The position numbers and the translations under genes were made by a program. The notes below the pieces were generated by a model that was given only the letters and a program-made list of their open reading frames with translations, was not told the origin of the DNA and did no database searches. From NCBI GenBank assembly GCA_040285825.1, contig JAUPSS010000001.1, forward strand, positions 744,001 through 808,000: a stretch of DNA of 64,000 bases, written 5' to 3'. The first letter of the stretch is position 1. Every line of letters starts with the position of its first letter. The stretch is from Eukaryota sp. TZLM1-RC (taxonomy: Eukaryota > Metamonada: BaSk clade). Shown here piece after piece: positions 17,287 through 27,974 of this stretch.

Positions 17287-20200
17287 TTTGTTTCTCCCTC
17301 CATGCTTATCTATGCCTCCGAAGTAGTTACTTCAAAACCTTCTACAGAACGCCCTAAGAATTCTGTGACTACCTGTTCTTTGTGCAAAACTGTTGGTCAC
17401 ACAAAAACAACATGTCCTCGGCGAAAAGTTTTGTCAGATGAAGCTGTATTGGCATCATTATCTTCACCTATTGAGTCTATTGAGCCTCCACATATACTTC
17501 ATTCGTCTTCAGTCAGTAGTAATACAAAATCATGTTTGTTCTGTTGTTCTCCAGTTTCTGGATTCAATGTTTCGGGTCGACCTCTTTTGGTTTGAGATTC
17601 TTGCACACCAATTGATCCTTGTAGACCTCCATTTGCAATCCCTCAATTCGTTTCTCCTGCTCATTCGTCTTCTCTTGCAACAGTTATTCGATCTTTAACC
17701 TTCTCTCTTCGAAAGGGCATTTGGAATCCTTCGATTTTTTTTTGGAAATTTTTTCTTTCTAAGGCTATGTCTTCACACAAAAAATCTAAATATAAGAAGT
17801 CGGTTCCACAATCTAAAAATGTCAAAAAACACTTTGAGTCTTTGATTCTTCGTTCACAATACTCTTCAGCACTTAAATTATTGGCTGGTTTTTCTGCTGC
17901 TGCCTTCAATGATGAAACATTGGATATTTTAAATTCTCTTCATCCACCTGAAGACTTCACCATAAATCACATAGTCTCTGATAATGAACGTGATTTCTTC
18001 ACTGCTAATCCTATCACTTGTGATGAAGTTAGTGTAGCTATTAAAGGACTTCCTGGTCGTTCTGCTGGGCCTTCTGGACTTAGTTATGATCATTTGAAGT
18101 CCGCAGTCAATATGTCCAGAAATCGTGGATGATTTAGTTTTCTTTTTTAATAGTGTCATCATGGGACATTTCAAGTTACCACAAGCGTTAATGGCATCTC
18201 GCTTAGTTGCTTTAAATAAGCCTGGAGGTGGTGTCAGACCTATTGCTGTTGGTGAGTCCATAACGAGATTATTAGCAATTATTTCTTTTAAAAGAGTTAA
18301 GTCATCCGCAATTAATTTTTTTCGTCCTTATCAGTTTGCTATCGGAATTCCTGATGGCACAACATGTGCTGCGTTGTTGTGAACAGATTTACTTTTCAAT
18401 CAAAAAAGCAAAAATTATTTATTGAACATTGATTTTAAAATTGCGTTCAACTCCGTTCTTCGCTCCAGTATTTTGCAAGAACTTGAACTACACTATCCTC
18501 CGCTTTTGCCGTATTTTAAATTGATGTATGGATCACCCTCTAACTTAATTTTTCATTCTGAGAATATTGTTTCGTCAAGAGGCGTCAAACAATGGGATCC
18601 ATTGGGTTCAATTTTCATTTTGCTTAGCACTGCAATCAGTTTTGGTAAAATTCAAGTCGGATTTTCCTGACATTCATATATGTGTTTATGCAGATGATTT
18701 ATCACTTATTGGCCCTTTGTCTCTTTTACAACACGGTTTACAACATTTTGTTTTTCTGGCCAAACAAATAGGGTTAGACATTAAATTGCCCAAGTGTTTC
18801 ATTATTGGTAATCAGCATGCGGAGGTGGCATTTAATGAAACTTTTATCAAATACGTTGATTATGAGGAAGATGCTATTCGGTTTCTTGGATCTTATTTTG
18901 GAATTAGTGAAAAAGTTAAATCGATTTTGTCAGGTATTTTGGAAAAAATCGAAGAGCAACTTTTGGCTATTCAAGATCTAGAAATTGACAAACATTTAGC
19001 GTTTTCGGTCCTAAATGTGTGTTTTGGATCAAAAATTAATCATCTTCTTCGTTCTTTATCTCCCACAATTTTTTCATGATTTTGCACGTCAATTCAATAC
19101 TTTGAGAACAAATTTCTTAGGAAATTTAGTAGAAGTTTGTCCATCTAAAATTCCTTATCATGCATTTTTTAGTCCTAAATTTGGTGGAGTTGGATTTTCA
19201 AAAGCAGAGTATTTATGCAAAAGTGCTTTTATTGGTGGTATGAAAAATTTTCTTTTTGAATGGACACTTCGTTTTGATCATATTCCTTTAAATGAATCAC
19301 ATCCTTTATTAATTTCTCTTGAAAAAATGGTGCAAGAACTACCTGTTGATATTTGGAATCGGAGTTTTCCTTCAAGTTTGCCTGCTGTGCCTTCGAGATC
19401 TTTCACCAACCTTCATCTTGCTGTTGTGAAATTACAGAAGTCTGTTCTTATTGGTTTGAAGACCTGGATTCTTCTAAACGACTTAGTGTGACTAAGATTA
19501 ATAATCCCGTCTTTGCTGCCTTTTTATCAGACATTCAGAACTGTACTAGTTTAATATCTCAGCAACCAAGGCCATCTGGTCTTCACTTAACAAATGAAGC
19601 TTGGAAACAAAACATGCGGTTGAGATTAGGGATGTATCCAAGTGGTCTTTTGGACAATTCTTATTGTATTTGTAACAAAAAACCTACTGCCAATTTTCGT
19701 CATATTGTGAGCTGTAAGAAATTTCTCCAATATAGGTCACTTCTTCATACTGCCGTTCGTGATGTGACATATGAGATGTTCAAGTGTTACAATTTTAGTT
19801 GCAAAGTAGAACCTTTGTTGAAGCATTATAGTGATGATAATCTTTTTAATTCACGTCGAGGTGATTAAATTGCTCCTTTTGTGGGTTCCTCTCAAGTTGT
19901 TGTTGATTTCACTACAGTTGATCCCTTTGCTTTCGTTTATCGCGATGATGTTTTACTTAGTAATAATGGTCATTTAAACAAGGCTGAAGATCGTAAAAGA
20001 GATAAATATACTGAGATATTAAATGATTTAAATAAGAACCTTTATTCGAAGTTTTCGTTTGTTCCTTTTGCCTTTTCGATTTTTGGCAACATTGGACAAT
20101 CCGCCATGAATTTCATCAATGATTTTGGTAATTTATGTCGTTCAAGTGGTAAGAATTTTGCAGAGAATTTATGGAAAAATCGTATCATTTTCGCTTTGTA

Positions 20201-20365
20201 CAGAAGTGTTCCCAAGTACTTGAGTTTAATGATGTCCAAACTTTATAAGGATTCATCAACAGTTGGCGTGGAGAATTTAGTTTCTTATGTGTTTTAGTTT
20301 GTTTTGTTTTTATTTGATTCCTTATATAAATGGTTTATATTATATATATTATTATATAAATATTA
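17287..20365 (+). mobile_element. Family B R2-type non-LTR retrotransposon, near full length but decayed
   Basis: The 5' end begins TTTCTCCCTCC, the same start as family A. Coding parts in order: a CCHC zinc knuckle (CSLCKTVGHTKTTC, about 17371-17412); a CLFCC second cysteine cluster; a reverse transcriptase in several frames, with GPSGLSYDHLK, VRPIAVGES, DFKIAFNS, RGVKQWDPLG and the catalytic YADD (about 18687-18698); a post-RT zinc motif CICNKK-HIVSCKKF; and a restriction-like endonuclease (RRGDL, VVVDFTT, DRKRDKY). At least six frameshifts or stops divide the frame, and in VKQWDPLG a Trp replaces the usual Gly. The element ends in an AT-rich TATATTATA tail. It encodes enzymes for target-primed reverse transcription, but this copy is dead. 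Confidence 0.85.
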
Positions 20366-21276
20366 TTCACTAGTATTTACACAAATTATTATCAACCACG
20401 CACATTCAAAACAGTGAAGGTTCAGCAATAGGTTATTAACCAGAAAATCTGCTTTCTCAAGAGTCCGAACCTGAATTCAAGGGGATAGGTTTCACTCATA
20501 GCAGCGTGAATGTCTTCAGACTTATCATCGTATCACACTACATTAATATGAAATTGGTCAAAATCAATCTCTGCAAGGAAGCCATGTTGACTAACATTAC
20601 AAGTGTCTTCAATTCAGTTTCAATTGGAGTTCATTAAGATCAAAAATCTTCTGCTCATAAGACTTTAGAAGTTCATGTATATCAGCAGTAGGTTAGACTG
20701 GAGTAGATTAAGATTGGAGTGAGTTGATTCGTAGAGAGTGAACAAACGATACCAGAGGTGTAAGGGTGTATATTGATAACTGATGGTAGTACAAGTGAAG
20801 ACAGGAGGAACATCTTCTATGGAAGAAAGATGAGTAGAAAGAGGGTGAAGAGGGCGAAGTAGAGAGACAAGGTAATAATAAGTATTCAGATGTCTAGTTT
20901 CAAGACAAGAAGTGCCGCTGAAAGGGGTGACACAGCAGAAGTTGTTGGCACAGCTTGGGATGGACGATCTGCAGTAGACTCGAGTTTAGACTCAAGAATA
21001 GCCAGCAGTGCCTCTACAGACTGTCTTTTGTTAATCAATTATATATGTTTTATAGTCAATGTGTGAGTGCACTAAACGAAACCTATAATCGCTATAATAG
21101 AAAAGCCAACAGTTCCACAAAGATCCATGGCGAATTCAGATATAGTTGAACGAGGAGCAAAAGGTTCTTCGTCAAAGAAGGAAAGAAATGGGAAGAAAGA
21201 AACGGGTGTTGTGACTTCCCTTGGTAACGTGTTTGTACTGAATACGGGAATTAAATTGTGAAACTTTACGAATTTT
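20366..21276. other. Region upstream of the Fanzor-like gene, no gene recognised
   Basis: About 900 bp without a supported coding region. A purine-rich stretch lies at about 20690-20890. I found no inverted repeat matching the downstream side of the Fanzor-like gene, so its transposon ends (if any) remain undefined. Short open frames at 20955-21149 and 21072-21338 have no recognisable features. Confidence 0.5.
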
Positions 21277-23373
21277 TTGAATCTACAAACACCCTTGATT
21301 AAACGAACAACTGCTTTGACTAACAACAATTTCATCAAATTTCACATCAAATTACTATTTTTAGGAAAGAAAATGCTTAAAGCATGTCCAGTATCTATTA
21401 TAAATGTGTCTATTTATCAGTTTGTGCATGTTTCATTGTTTTGTGGATGTAAGGAGTTGAAAATACACCAAATTTTAAAAGTAACTGAAACTGAGAAATC
21501 AATCATTTCTGATTGTCTGCACCTTCCGTTTTCAGTAAGGACTATGCAGTCATGGGCACGTGCCTGCTCCCTTCATCAGTTCTTTGAGCGGCCAGTGTGT
21601 GATTACATTGATGGACAGCTGACCAAGGTGACCACCATGGCTCACCTCGGCAGTTTGCTGGCCAGAGTTTTCGCTGTGCGCTTCCCTGAAGACAGTCATT
21701 TCCTGACTCAGCATCAATTCTGGATCCAGTGTCTTGACTTTGTGGCGGTCTCTAAGCCAAAAGTCAGACATCCATTTAACAGACCTGGCAAAGGCCATGT
21801 GTATGAGAAGCTCGAGCGAATCTCTACATCATGGCCGTTTGCTGTCTTGTTCTTGTCAAGAACAGGTCGTAATCATGCACTACCCACTAGTAGGCATCTA
21901 CAACAACTAGTGGATGCAAAGTGCCGCCAGCTGCAAGGCAACTGCCAGCAGCTTCTTGCTGATGGACTTGTGTCGTGGAAGCTTAACTTCTTCCGCTCGT
22001 AAGCGGTAGGTTATAACTGCCCTGCACCAGCCACTTATGCTGGTTCTGTTCTTCACAACAGCACGAACTTTCATGAACCTCTACTTTCTTGGTTCAACAC
22101 TCACCATACCATGGCTCTTACTCTGTTTAACTTTTTGGTTGGTGATCCTCAAAGGTACAACACTCTTCTTTCTTCTCGAAGAGTGACTCTTAATCAAGAG
22201 AACAGTACCTACATCTTTCGTTGCGGCTTAACAATCCAAAACTACCTGGAGCAAGCCTTTCCATATACCTTTAGACGACATAGACTCACTCCCATCGCTA
22301 GTTTGAAGCCTGCTTTTGTCCCCTTTTCCACATGGGTTCTCAACCATTTTATCTCCAAAAACACATCACAAACAATTTTGAAAAATCCTTATTTATTTTT
22401 TAAAACAAAAGCTAATGACTACACCATGTCTTCTAATGGTGATAGTGTCCGTATAACTTTCAAACCGCACCCCAAAGCAACACGAGTGAGATTGTCTGGA
22501 GCAGCCTTGAGTAATAAGAGATCCAGAGGGGAACTTGACTACTACGAAACCACTCGGAATAGAAAACATACCTTGCAAGCCAAGGTTGAACGGCCAAGAC
22601 CTCGCCAGAAACCAAAAGCTACTGAGTGGCAGGCACCTGATGACCAAACGGAAATGTTGTTCTGGGTCATCGACCCCAACCATTCAAATCTATGTGGTTC
22701 CAGTATTGGAACACGTTCAGGGCCGACCGTATCCAATACCTTCTTGGCACCAAAGCAACGAAAAATCAATCACTCCGCTTCACTGACCCACTCATCAATA
22801 GATGTTTATGACGTGCAGAAATTGAACCATTATCTGCTTGAAATATCAGCTATCGGTGACTATAAGGACTATGAAGGTAATAACGTAAGACGATCATTGC
22901 TAAAGCAGCAATTATATCTGAGTGCTCGAAAAGCATTGAGGAGAAACACATTTGACTTCTTTATAAGAAAACAGAAAAGATTCAGCTCCATTATCAACAA
23001 AGTGAAAAAATTTGCAAACGGTTGAGAAGTAAAGGTGTGGTTTGGCAATGGAGGTGGTGGTACATCACGTCAAAAGGTGAAAACTCCACGTAAGGCATTT
23101 CTCAAGTTGTTACAACGTTCATTTGCTAATGTGAAGATCGGAGATGAATATATGACATCTGCAAAGGTGAACTGCTGCAAGATGCTACACCAAAAGATCT
23201 ATAGAGAAGTTGATGGTGAAGTTAAAGTTCACAACGCCTATTTCAGTTGACCGGAATGTAATCAAGTATGGTCTAGAGACATTTCTGCATCACTAAATCA
23301 GCTAGAAATTGCAATTAGTGAGCACTACTATGGAACAAGACCAGAAGCGTTCCAGAGACCACAAAGAAACTAG
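21277..23373 (+). pseudogene. Fanzor-like (eukaryotic TnpB relative) nuclease gene with three in-frame stops
   Basis: A single frame runs from 21277 to TAG at 23371-23373, interrupted only by TAA (22000-22002), TGA (23023-23025) and TGA (23248-23250), with no frameshift in 2.1 kb. The N-terminal half is helical. A basic linker (PRPRQKPK) precedes the RuvC-I-like strand EMLFWVIDPNHSN, with Asp at 22672-22674. After the second stop come FGNGGGG, a TPRKAFLKLLQRS helix and DEYMTSAK leading to a zinc ribbon, then PEC and SRDISASLN, the RuvC-III motif with Asp at 23278-23280. This order (Gly-rich block, EYxTS, CxxC, CxxC, RDxxAxxN) is diagnostic for Fanzor/TnpB RNA-guided nucleases. Two of the four expected zinc Cys are lost (Val in one place, TGA in another). 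The region looks richer in G+C than its surroundings. The first 90 codons may be upstream sequence rather than protein. No guide-RNA locus can be assigned. Confidence 0.8.
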
Positions 23374-23530
23374 CTTCAAAGCTACGTATTATTCTAGAGG
23401 AGAAATGGGCTCACTGAGATTGGTGGCCAATTATTCAAGGATTCTAGAACGTCTGTGGACGATCTCACCAAGGATGAAAGTTCTTGGAATAAGTTTGAAT
23501 GATGCTTGACGAAAGTATGCATTTCAAATG

Positions 23531-23542
23531 AAAACCACAGAA
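23531..23542 (+). repeat. Target-site duplication, left copy (family A element)
   Basis: AAAACCACAGAA here is repeated exactly at the other end of the retrotransposon (26962-26973), as expected for target-primed insertion. Confidence 0.85.
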
Positions 23543-23627
23543 TTTTTTTTCTCCCTCCCTTAGTCAACCCTCGTATATTTCACTTTCTGTCACGGAGTCA
23601 CAGTCGTACTGTGTCTTTGCCAAAACG

Positions 23628-25094
23628 ATGCCAGTGACTGACAGTGACTCTGATACTGATTGGAACACCCAAGCAAAGATTCTACCCATCAGATCAAGCT
23701 CATCCCCTTCACTTCTCCACTCTCCCCACCCTTCAAGCTATGCTCGAAATTCTTCTCAAAAAAATTTGAAAATTTTTAAAAAAGACTTTTTGCCTTTATG
23801 TGATGCCCCTGATATTACGCCTGAAAAAGTGCAAAAAAGAAGATATACTTGTTCCAAATGTGGCAAGGTTGGTCATAACATTAGAAAATGTCCTGATATT
23901 ATTACCGAAAAAATGAGACTGAAAACCAATATTTCTATTGTTAATAGTTTGCAAACGCCATCCGAACTAAATCTTCCTCCTGTTCCCAATGTTTCTGCTG
24001 ATGATGTTAATTATGATTTAAATATTGATCAAACTCATTTACCAAAAACTGTTGCTCCTGATCCTACAGATAATTTCTTGAAACATAGTTGTCCTTTTTG
24101 CAAAAAGTTCCTCTCTAATTCTTCTAATGGTCGCCCTCTATTGTTTTGTTATGACTGTCAAACAAGTGATTCTCTTCGTACACCTGTTAAAATTCCTGTA
24201 GAGGTGAGTCCTGCCAGTTCTGTTCCTTTGTCAATGGAAATGCGTTCTTTTTCTTCGCAATTGAAATTGAACAAATGGAACATAACAAGATTTTGGAAAT
24301 TCTTTGCCAAAAAGAATAAGAAGAAAATTAATTACAAACCAAAACAGGGAAAAGCTAATTCATCTTTTCAGGCAAGAAAATTGTTTTTGAGAGGTAGATA
24401 TGGAAGCGGATTAAAAAATATTTTTTCGGGAAAACTGGCTGATAACAATCTCGAAACTGTTGAAAAATTAAAATCCCTCCATCCAATTGAAAATTTTTGC
24501 CCCAGTAGGCCTTCTATTTGTCACTATTGGCTCGAAAATCCATTTCAGGCTCAAGAAGTAGTGAATGCCGTTGCTAAATTACCAAAAGGAAAAGCTGCTG
24601 GTCCTTCAGGCATTTCCTTTGATTTGTTGAAAACTGCCTGTAAAAATGCTCCTGAAATTGTTGAGGATCTTGCTTCCTATTTTCAAAATTTAATGTGTTT
24701 AAATTATGTTCCTCCGCATGAATTGACTGCTGCCCGTTTAGTTGCTTTAGTTAAACCTGGTAAAGGTGACAAGCCTGATGGAGTTAGACCAATTGCTATT
24801 GGAGAGTCATTAACCAGATTGCTTTCTTCACTTATTTTCAACAGAATTTCTACTAAAGCAAGGGACTATTTGAAGCCTTTCCAATTTGGTATAAAAACTG
24901 TTGAAGGTGCTTCTGTTGCTTCAATGACTTCAGATGTTTTTTTCAATAGTCAACAACATCAATATATTTTCAATTTGGATTTCAAAAATGCTTTCAATTC
25001 TGTGAAACGTGATTGTATTTTTGATGTGCTTCTTCATGATTTTCCTGAACTTTCTGCATATTTTTATTTATTTTATGGAAAAAATCAGACTTAA
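23628..25094 (+). CDS. Family A retrotransposon ORF, N-terminal part (zinc knuckle and first half of RT)
   Basis: Starts MPVTDSDSDTDWN. A CCHC knuckle occupies residues 75-88 (C-x2-C-x4-H-x4-C), and a second cluster CPFCKK...CYDC lies near 150-175. Reverse transcriptase begins with KAAGPSGISFDLLK, then VRPIAIGESLTRLL, FQFG and the catalytic-Asp motif NLDFKNAFNS. The frame ends early because an A run at about 25079-25084 (GGAAAAAATC) is one base short. Adding one A restores a continuous reading through SDLIFDSF into VKQGDPLG of the next entry. Either a real mutation or a consensus error. Confidence 0.88.
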   Translation: MPVTDSDSDTDWNTQAKILPIRSSSSPSLLHSPHPSSYARNSSQKNLKIFKKDFLPLCDAPDITPEKVQKRRYTCSKCGKVGHNIRKCPDIITEKMRLKTNISIVNSLQTPSELNLPPVPNVSADDVNYDLNIDQTHLPKTVAPDPTDNFLKHSCPFCKKFLSNSSNGRPLLFCYDCQTSDSLRTPVKIPVEVSPASSVPLSMEMRSFSSQLKLNKWNITRFWKFFAKKNKKKINYKPKQGKANSSFQARKLFLRGRYGSGLKNIFSGKLADNNLETVEKLKSLHPIENFCPSRPSICHYWLENPFQAQEVVNAVAKLPKGKAAGPSGISFDLLKTACKNAPEIVEDLASYFQNLMCLNYVPPHELTAARLVALVKPGKGDKPDGVRPIAIGESLTRLLSSLIFNRISTKARDYLKPFQFGIKTVEGASVASMTSDVFFNSQQHQYIFNLDFKNAFNSVKRDCIFDVLLHDFPELSAYFYLFYGKNQT

Positions 25095-25129
25095 TTTTTG
25101 ACTCCTTTACCCTTGAATCTTCTTCTGGT

Positions 25130-26908
25130 GTGAAACAAGGTGATCCTCTTGGCCCTTTGCTGTTTTGTTTGGCTATTCATAATATTATTAAAATGACACA
25201 ACAAGATTTCCCTGATTTGCGTATTGCTGCCTATATGGATGACATTTCTATTATTGGTTCTTTTGAAAGCATTTCTAGGGTTTCTGAAGACATTGCGGCG
25301 AAATACAAAGAAATTGGTTTAGCTTTGAACCCATCTAAATGTCTCTTGATTGGTAGAGAAAAACAATCTTTGATGATTGGTGGAGCTCAGATTCCTTTTA
25401 TCAATTATGACCAACAAGCTTTTAAGTTTCTTGGATGTTGGCTTGGCAATTTGGATGAAATTTATTCCCAGTTAAACAATTTATTGGAGAAGTTTGACAA
25501 GGATCTTAGTTTTATCGCTGAATGTGACATTGAGAAACACATCAAATTTTTTATTTTAAAAATTTGTTATTCTGGAAAATTCACTCATATTTTAAGGTCA
25601 ACTCCCCCTTCGGCATCTCTCAATTTTTGCAGATCTTTTAACAAACTTCGAGTCAAATTTTTTTCTTCTTTATTAGAAGTAAATGAATCTTTAATTCGAA
25701 GTCATGTATTTTGTTCAGCAGATTTGGGTGGAATTGGATTCACCAAATCTTCGATTCTGTGTAAAGCAGCATTTTTGGGAGGTGGTAAAAATTTTGTTTT
25801 TGAATTTTTCCAAAGATTCCCTTTTGATGTTCATCTGATCAATGGTGAATCAAATTTTTACTTGAATCAACTGCAATTTGAATTAGAAAATTTGCCTAGT
25901 GATATCTGGATTCAGTGTTTTCCTCAAAACGTTCAAGAAATTCCCACTCGATCTCTTCCAAATTTACGTTTTTGCTTGAAAAAGCTTCAGCACCATCTGG
26001 TTAAATTATATGAAGGCTTGGATTATGAAGTAAGACTTGGCTTGGCCAAAACTAAAAATCCCGCTTTCGGTAATTTTTTAAAGGATATTCGTGATAGTTC
26101 TGCTGCTGCTTTAGTAACTCAAGTTCCCTCTGTTTATGGACTTTTGCTAAAAGACAATGAATGGCTTTTAAACATGCGTTTTCGTTGTTTTCTGTGGCCA
26201 AACAATTTGCCCAATCATTTAACTTGTAAATGTGGTAAACCTCTTTTGTTTACTCATCTTTTGAACTGTAAACATTTCATTACGTATAGAAGCAAAGTGC
26301 ATAATAACGTCAGGGACCAAATTTATGTAATGTGCAAATCATATCGTGTAGATTCCTTCTTAGAACCGCTGTTATCAAAATTAATTCTTGATGATCCCAA
26401 TATTGATAGTACGCGTTACAACAGAGCTTCTATGGGTTTGACTAGAGGTGATCTAGTTGTTCCCGGTTTAAATGGTAGTTTTACTATTTTGGACGCCATG
26501 TCTATTGACCCTTGTAATTCCTCTAACGAACATTTCATTAACTCGGATGTAAATAATCCTCTTCTTACAGGCGAAAAATATAAAATTGCTAAATATGCGA
26601 AACCCATTTCCTCGGTTAATGAAAATTCTCATGCCCAATATAATTTATGTCCATTTGTTTTTTCTTTGCTTGGATCTCTAGGTAAGGCTGCTATGGCTTT
26701 CATTGAGGATTTTGTTGTAGTTGTAAAGGAAAGAACTGGAAGAATTTTCAATCGTGTTTACTGGCAAAACAGGATTGTATTTTCTATTTTTAAGGGAATG
26801 GTAACACTAATTTCTGATTCACTATCTTCTTTTGGGAAATTTTCTGAATCTTTAGCGATTAATTGTTTTGATGTAGGGGAGGCAGGTTTTGAGGATGTGG
26901 AGTTTTAA
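25130..26908 (+). CDS. Family A retrotransposon ORF, C-terminal part (RT palm, zinc motif, RLE endonuclease)
   Basis: Continues RT with KQGDPLGPLLF and the active-site YMDD (25232-25243). Later comes a Cys/His motif, LTCKCGK, THLLNCKHF and RSKVHNNVRDQIY, matching the CCHC of R2-type elements. The restriction-like endonuclease follows, with RGDL, ILDAMSIDP and EKYKIAKY in the order expected for the PD-D-K fold, and a conserved C-terminal tail ending in FEDVEF. This tail is what the truncated copies at 6840, 16412, 27975 and 44838 retain. The start given is only the first ATG after the frameshift; the native protein is continuous with the previous entry, about 1,090 residues. Confidence 0.88.
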   Translation: MKQGDPLGPLLFCLAIHNIIKMTQQDFPDLRIAAYMDDISIIGSFESISRVSEDIAAKYKEIGLALNPSKCLLIGREKQSLMIGGAQIPFINYDQQAFKFLGCWLGNLDEIYSQLNNLLEKFDKDLSFIAECDIEKHIKFFILKICYSGKFTHILRSTPPSASLNFCRSFNKLRVKFFSSLLEVNESLIRSHVFCSADLGGIGFTKSSILCKAAFLGGGKNFVFEFFQRFPFDVHLINGESNFYLNQLQFELENLPSDIWIQCFPQNVQEIPTRSLPNLRFCLKKLQHHLVKLYEGLDYEVRLGLAKTKNPAFGNFLKDIRDSSAAALVTQVPSVYGLLLKDNEWLLNMRFRCFLWPNNLPNHLTCKCGKPLLFTHLLNCKHFITYRSKVHNNVRDQIYVMCKSYRVDSFLEPLLSKLILDDPNIDSTRYNRASMGLTRGDLVVPGLNGSFTILDAMSIDPCNSSNEHFINSDVNNPLLTGEKYKIAKYAKPISSVNENSHAQYNLCPFVFSLLGSLGKAAMAFIEDFVVVVKERTGRIFNRVYWQNRIVFSIFKGMVTLISDSLSSFGKFSESLAINCFDVGEAGFEDVEF

Positions 26909-26961
26909 TTTTGTATTTCATATTTGTTGTTGAATAAATAAATAAAAATATATATTAAAAA

Positions 26962-26973
26962 AAAACCACAGAA
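26962..26973 (+). repeat. Target-site duplication, right copy (family A element)
   Basis: Exact repeat of 23531-23542. Removing the element rejoins TTTCAAATG with AAAACCACAGAAAG and leaves the hydrolase ATG about 160 bases downstream of the last Fanzor-like codons. Confidence 0.85.
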
Positions 26974-26985
26974 AGTTCGCACATA

Positions 26986-27866
26986 ATGTCCCTCCTCTAT
27001 TCTCACACTTCAGATTATTTAACAGTAAACTCACTAGATCTACATACAGAAAGATGGATCCCAGCCAACAAAGCTGTTAGGGATTGTACACTTGTGTTGT
27101 TGAACCACGGTATGTTTGGTAATACATACAATTGGAGGTTCCTTGGTCCCTTTCTTGCTGAAAAGGGTTTCTTTGTGTTAGCCATTGATATGGTTGGCTT
27201 TGGGCTATCCTGTCGATGTACAAATTTTGTTCATGGTCATGATGATAGAGCCAGGTTGTTATGGGGTGTAATACAACATGTAGAGCAAGAGTATAGCATA
27301 TCAGATACCCTGAAATGGGTAATTATTGCTCATTCAATGGGATGTGCTAGTGCAATAATGATGAAAAAGGAGAAAGAACACAAAATGGAACGTTTAATCT
27401 TTATTGCCCCGGCTCTACAACCAGTCATTCCACCTGTACCGAAATTCATATGCAGCTTGAGACCACTGAGACCATTGATTTATCCAATTACCAAAGCAGT
27501 ACTCAAAAGAAGAGTCGCTTTGAAAGGAGTCTAATTAAAGCTTATGGAAGGGTACCTACTGAGGAAGAGATTGAAGGACACTTCACTCCACTACAGATGC
27601 CCGAGACACATAAATGCTTAGTTAAAATGATGGCAACTCAAAGTGAGGATATTGGTGTTGATTTAATAAGGTCAATCGGGGATCTCCCAATACTGATAAT
27701 ATGGGGAGACAAGGACGCAGTGGTTCCGTTAGAAGAAGGAAGGTGGTTGGAAGAGCTACTGAACACTTCAATAGTAGTTATTGAAGGCGAAGGTCATTGT
27801 CCCGCTGAAACAAATCCAGAAGAGACAAACCACATCATTTGGGATTGGCTATCCAAAACTCCGTAG
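26986..27866 (+). CDS. Alpha/beta-hydrolase, broken by one frameshift
   Basis: Two overlapping frames (26986-27534 and 27450-27866) together give a complete alpha/beta-hydrolase of about 290 residues. The oxyanion region is NHGMFGN, the nucleophile elbow AHSMGC (Ser), the acid WGDKDAVVP (Asp) and the catalytic His GEGHCPAE. The frames should join near 27500-27515 (CTCAAAAGAAGAG), where a one-base change moves from AVLK to RFERSLIKAYG. The family includes lipases, epoxide hydrolases and C-C bond hydrolases; the substrate cannot be told. The retrotransposon just upstream of the ATG may have separated the gene from its promoter. Confidence 0.75.
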
Positions 27867-27974
27867 CATCATGTCTGGAGATTAACATTGTAATACTATG
27901 TCAGCCTATATCTAGGGCACAAGTAAGGTCTATTGTTTGATTGACAAATACATAAACTCAAAAAGATACATTAA

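Larger units (their letters stand above)
23543..26961 (+). mobile_element. Family A R2-type non-LTR retrotransposon, nearly intact
   Basis: This 3.4-kb element is bounded by a 12-bp target-site duplication. It starts T(n)CTCCCTCCC and ends in AATAAATAAATAAA, an AT-rich stretch and a short A run. It encodes one long protein (next two entries) broken by a single-base deletion. The domain order (N-terminal zinc knuckle, RT, post-RT Cys/His motif, restriction-like endonuclease) places it in the R2/CRE/NeSL group, which often inserts at specific sites. It sits between the Fanzor-like gene and the alpha/beta hydrolase, 12 bases before the hydrolase ATG. It appears recent, given the exact duplication and the open frame. 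Confidence 0.9.

Noticed and set aside
20330-20365. AT-rich TATATTATA stretch as a replication origin or promoter
   Set aside because: It is the 3' tail of the family B element.
22393-22683. Minus-strand frames opposite the Fanzor-like gene
   Set aside because: They are shadows of the coding strand, without recognisable motifs.
25082-25140. Programmed frameshift in the family A retrotransposon
   Set aside because: The break is a one-base shortage in an A run in the middle of the RT domain, where no known element uses recoding; mutation or sequencing error is simpler.
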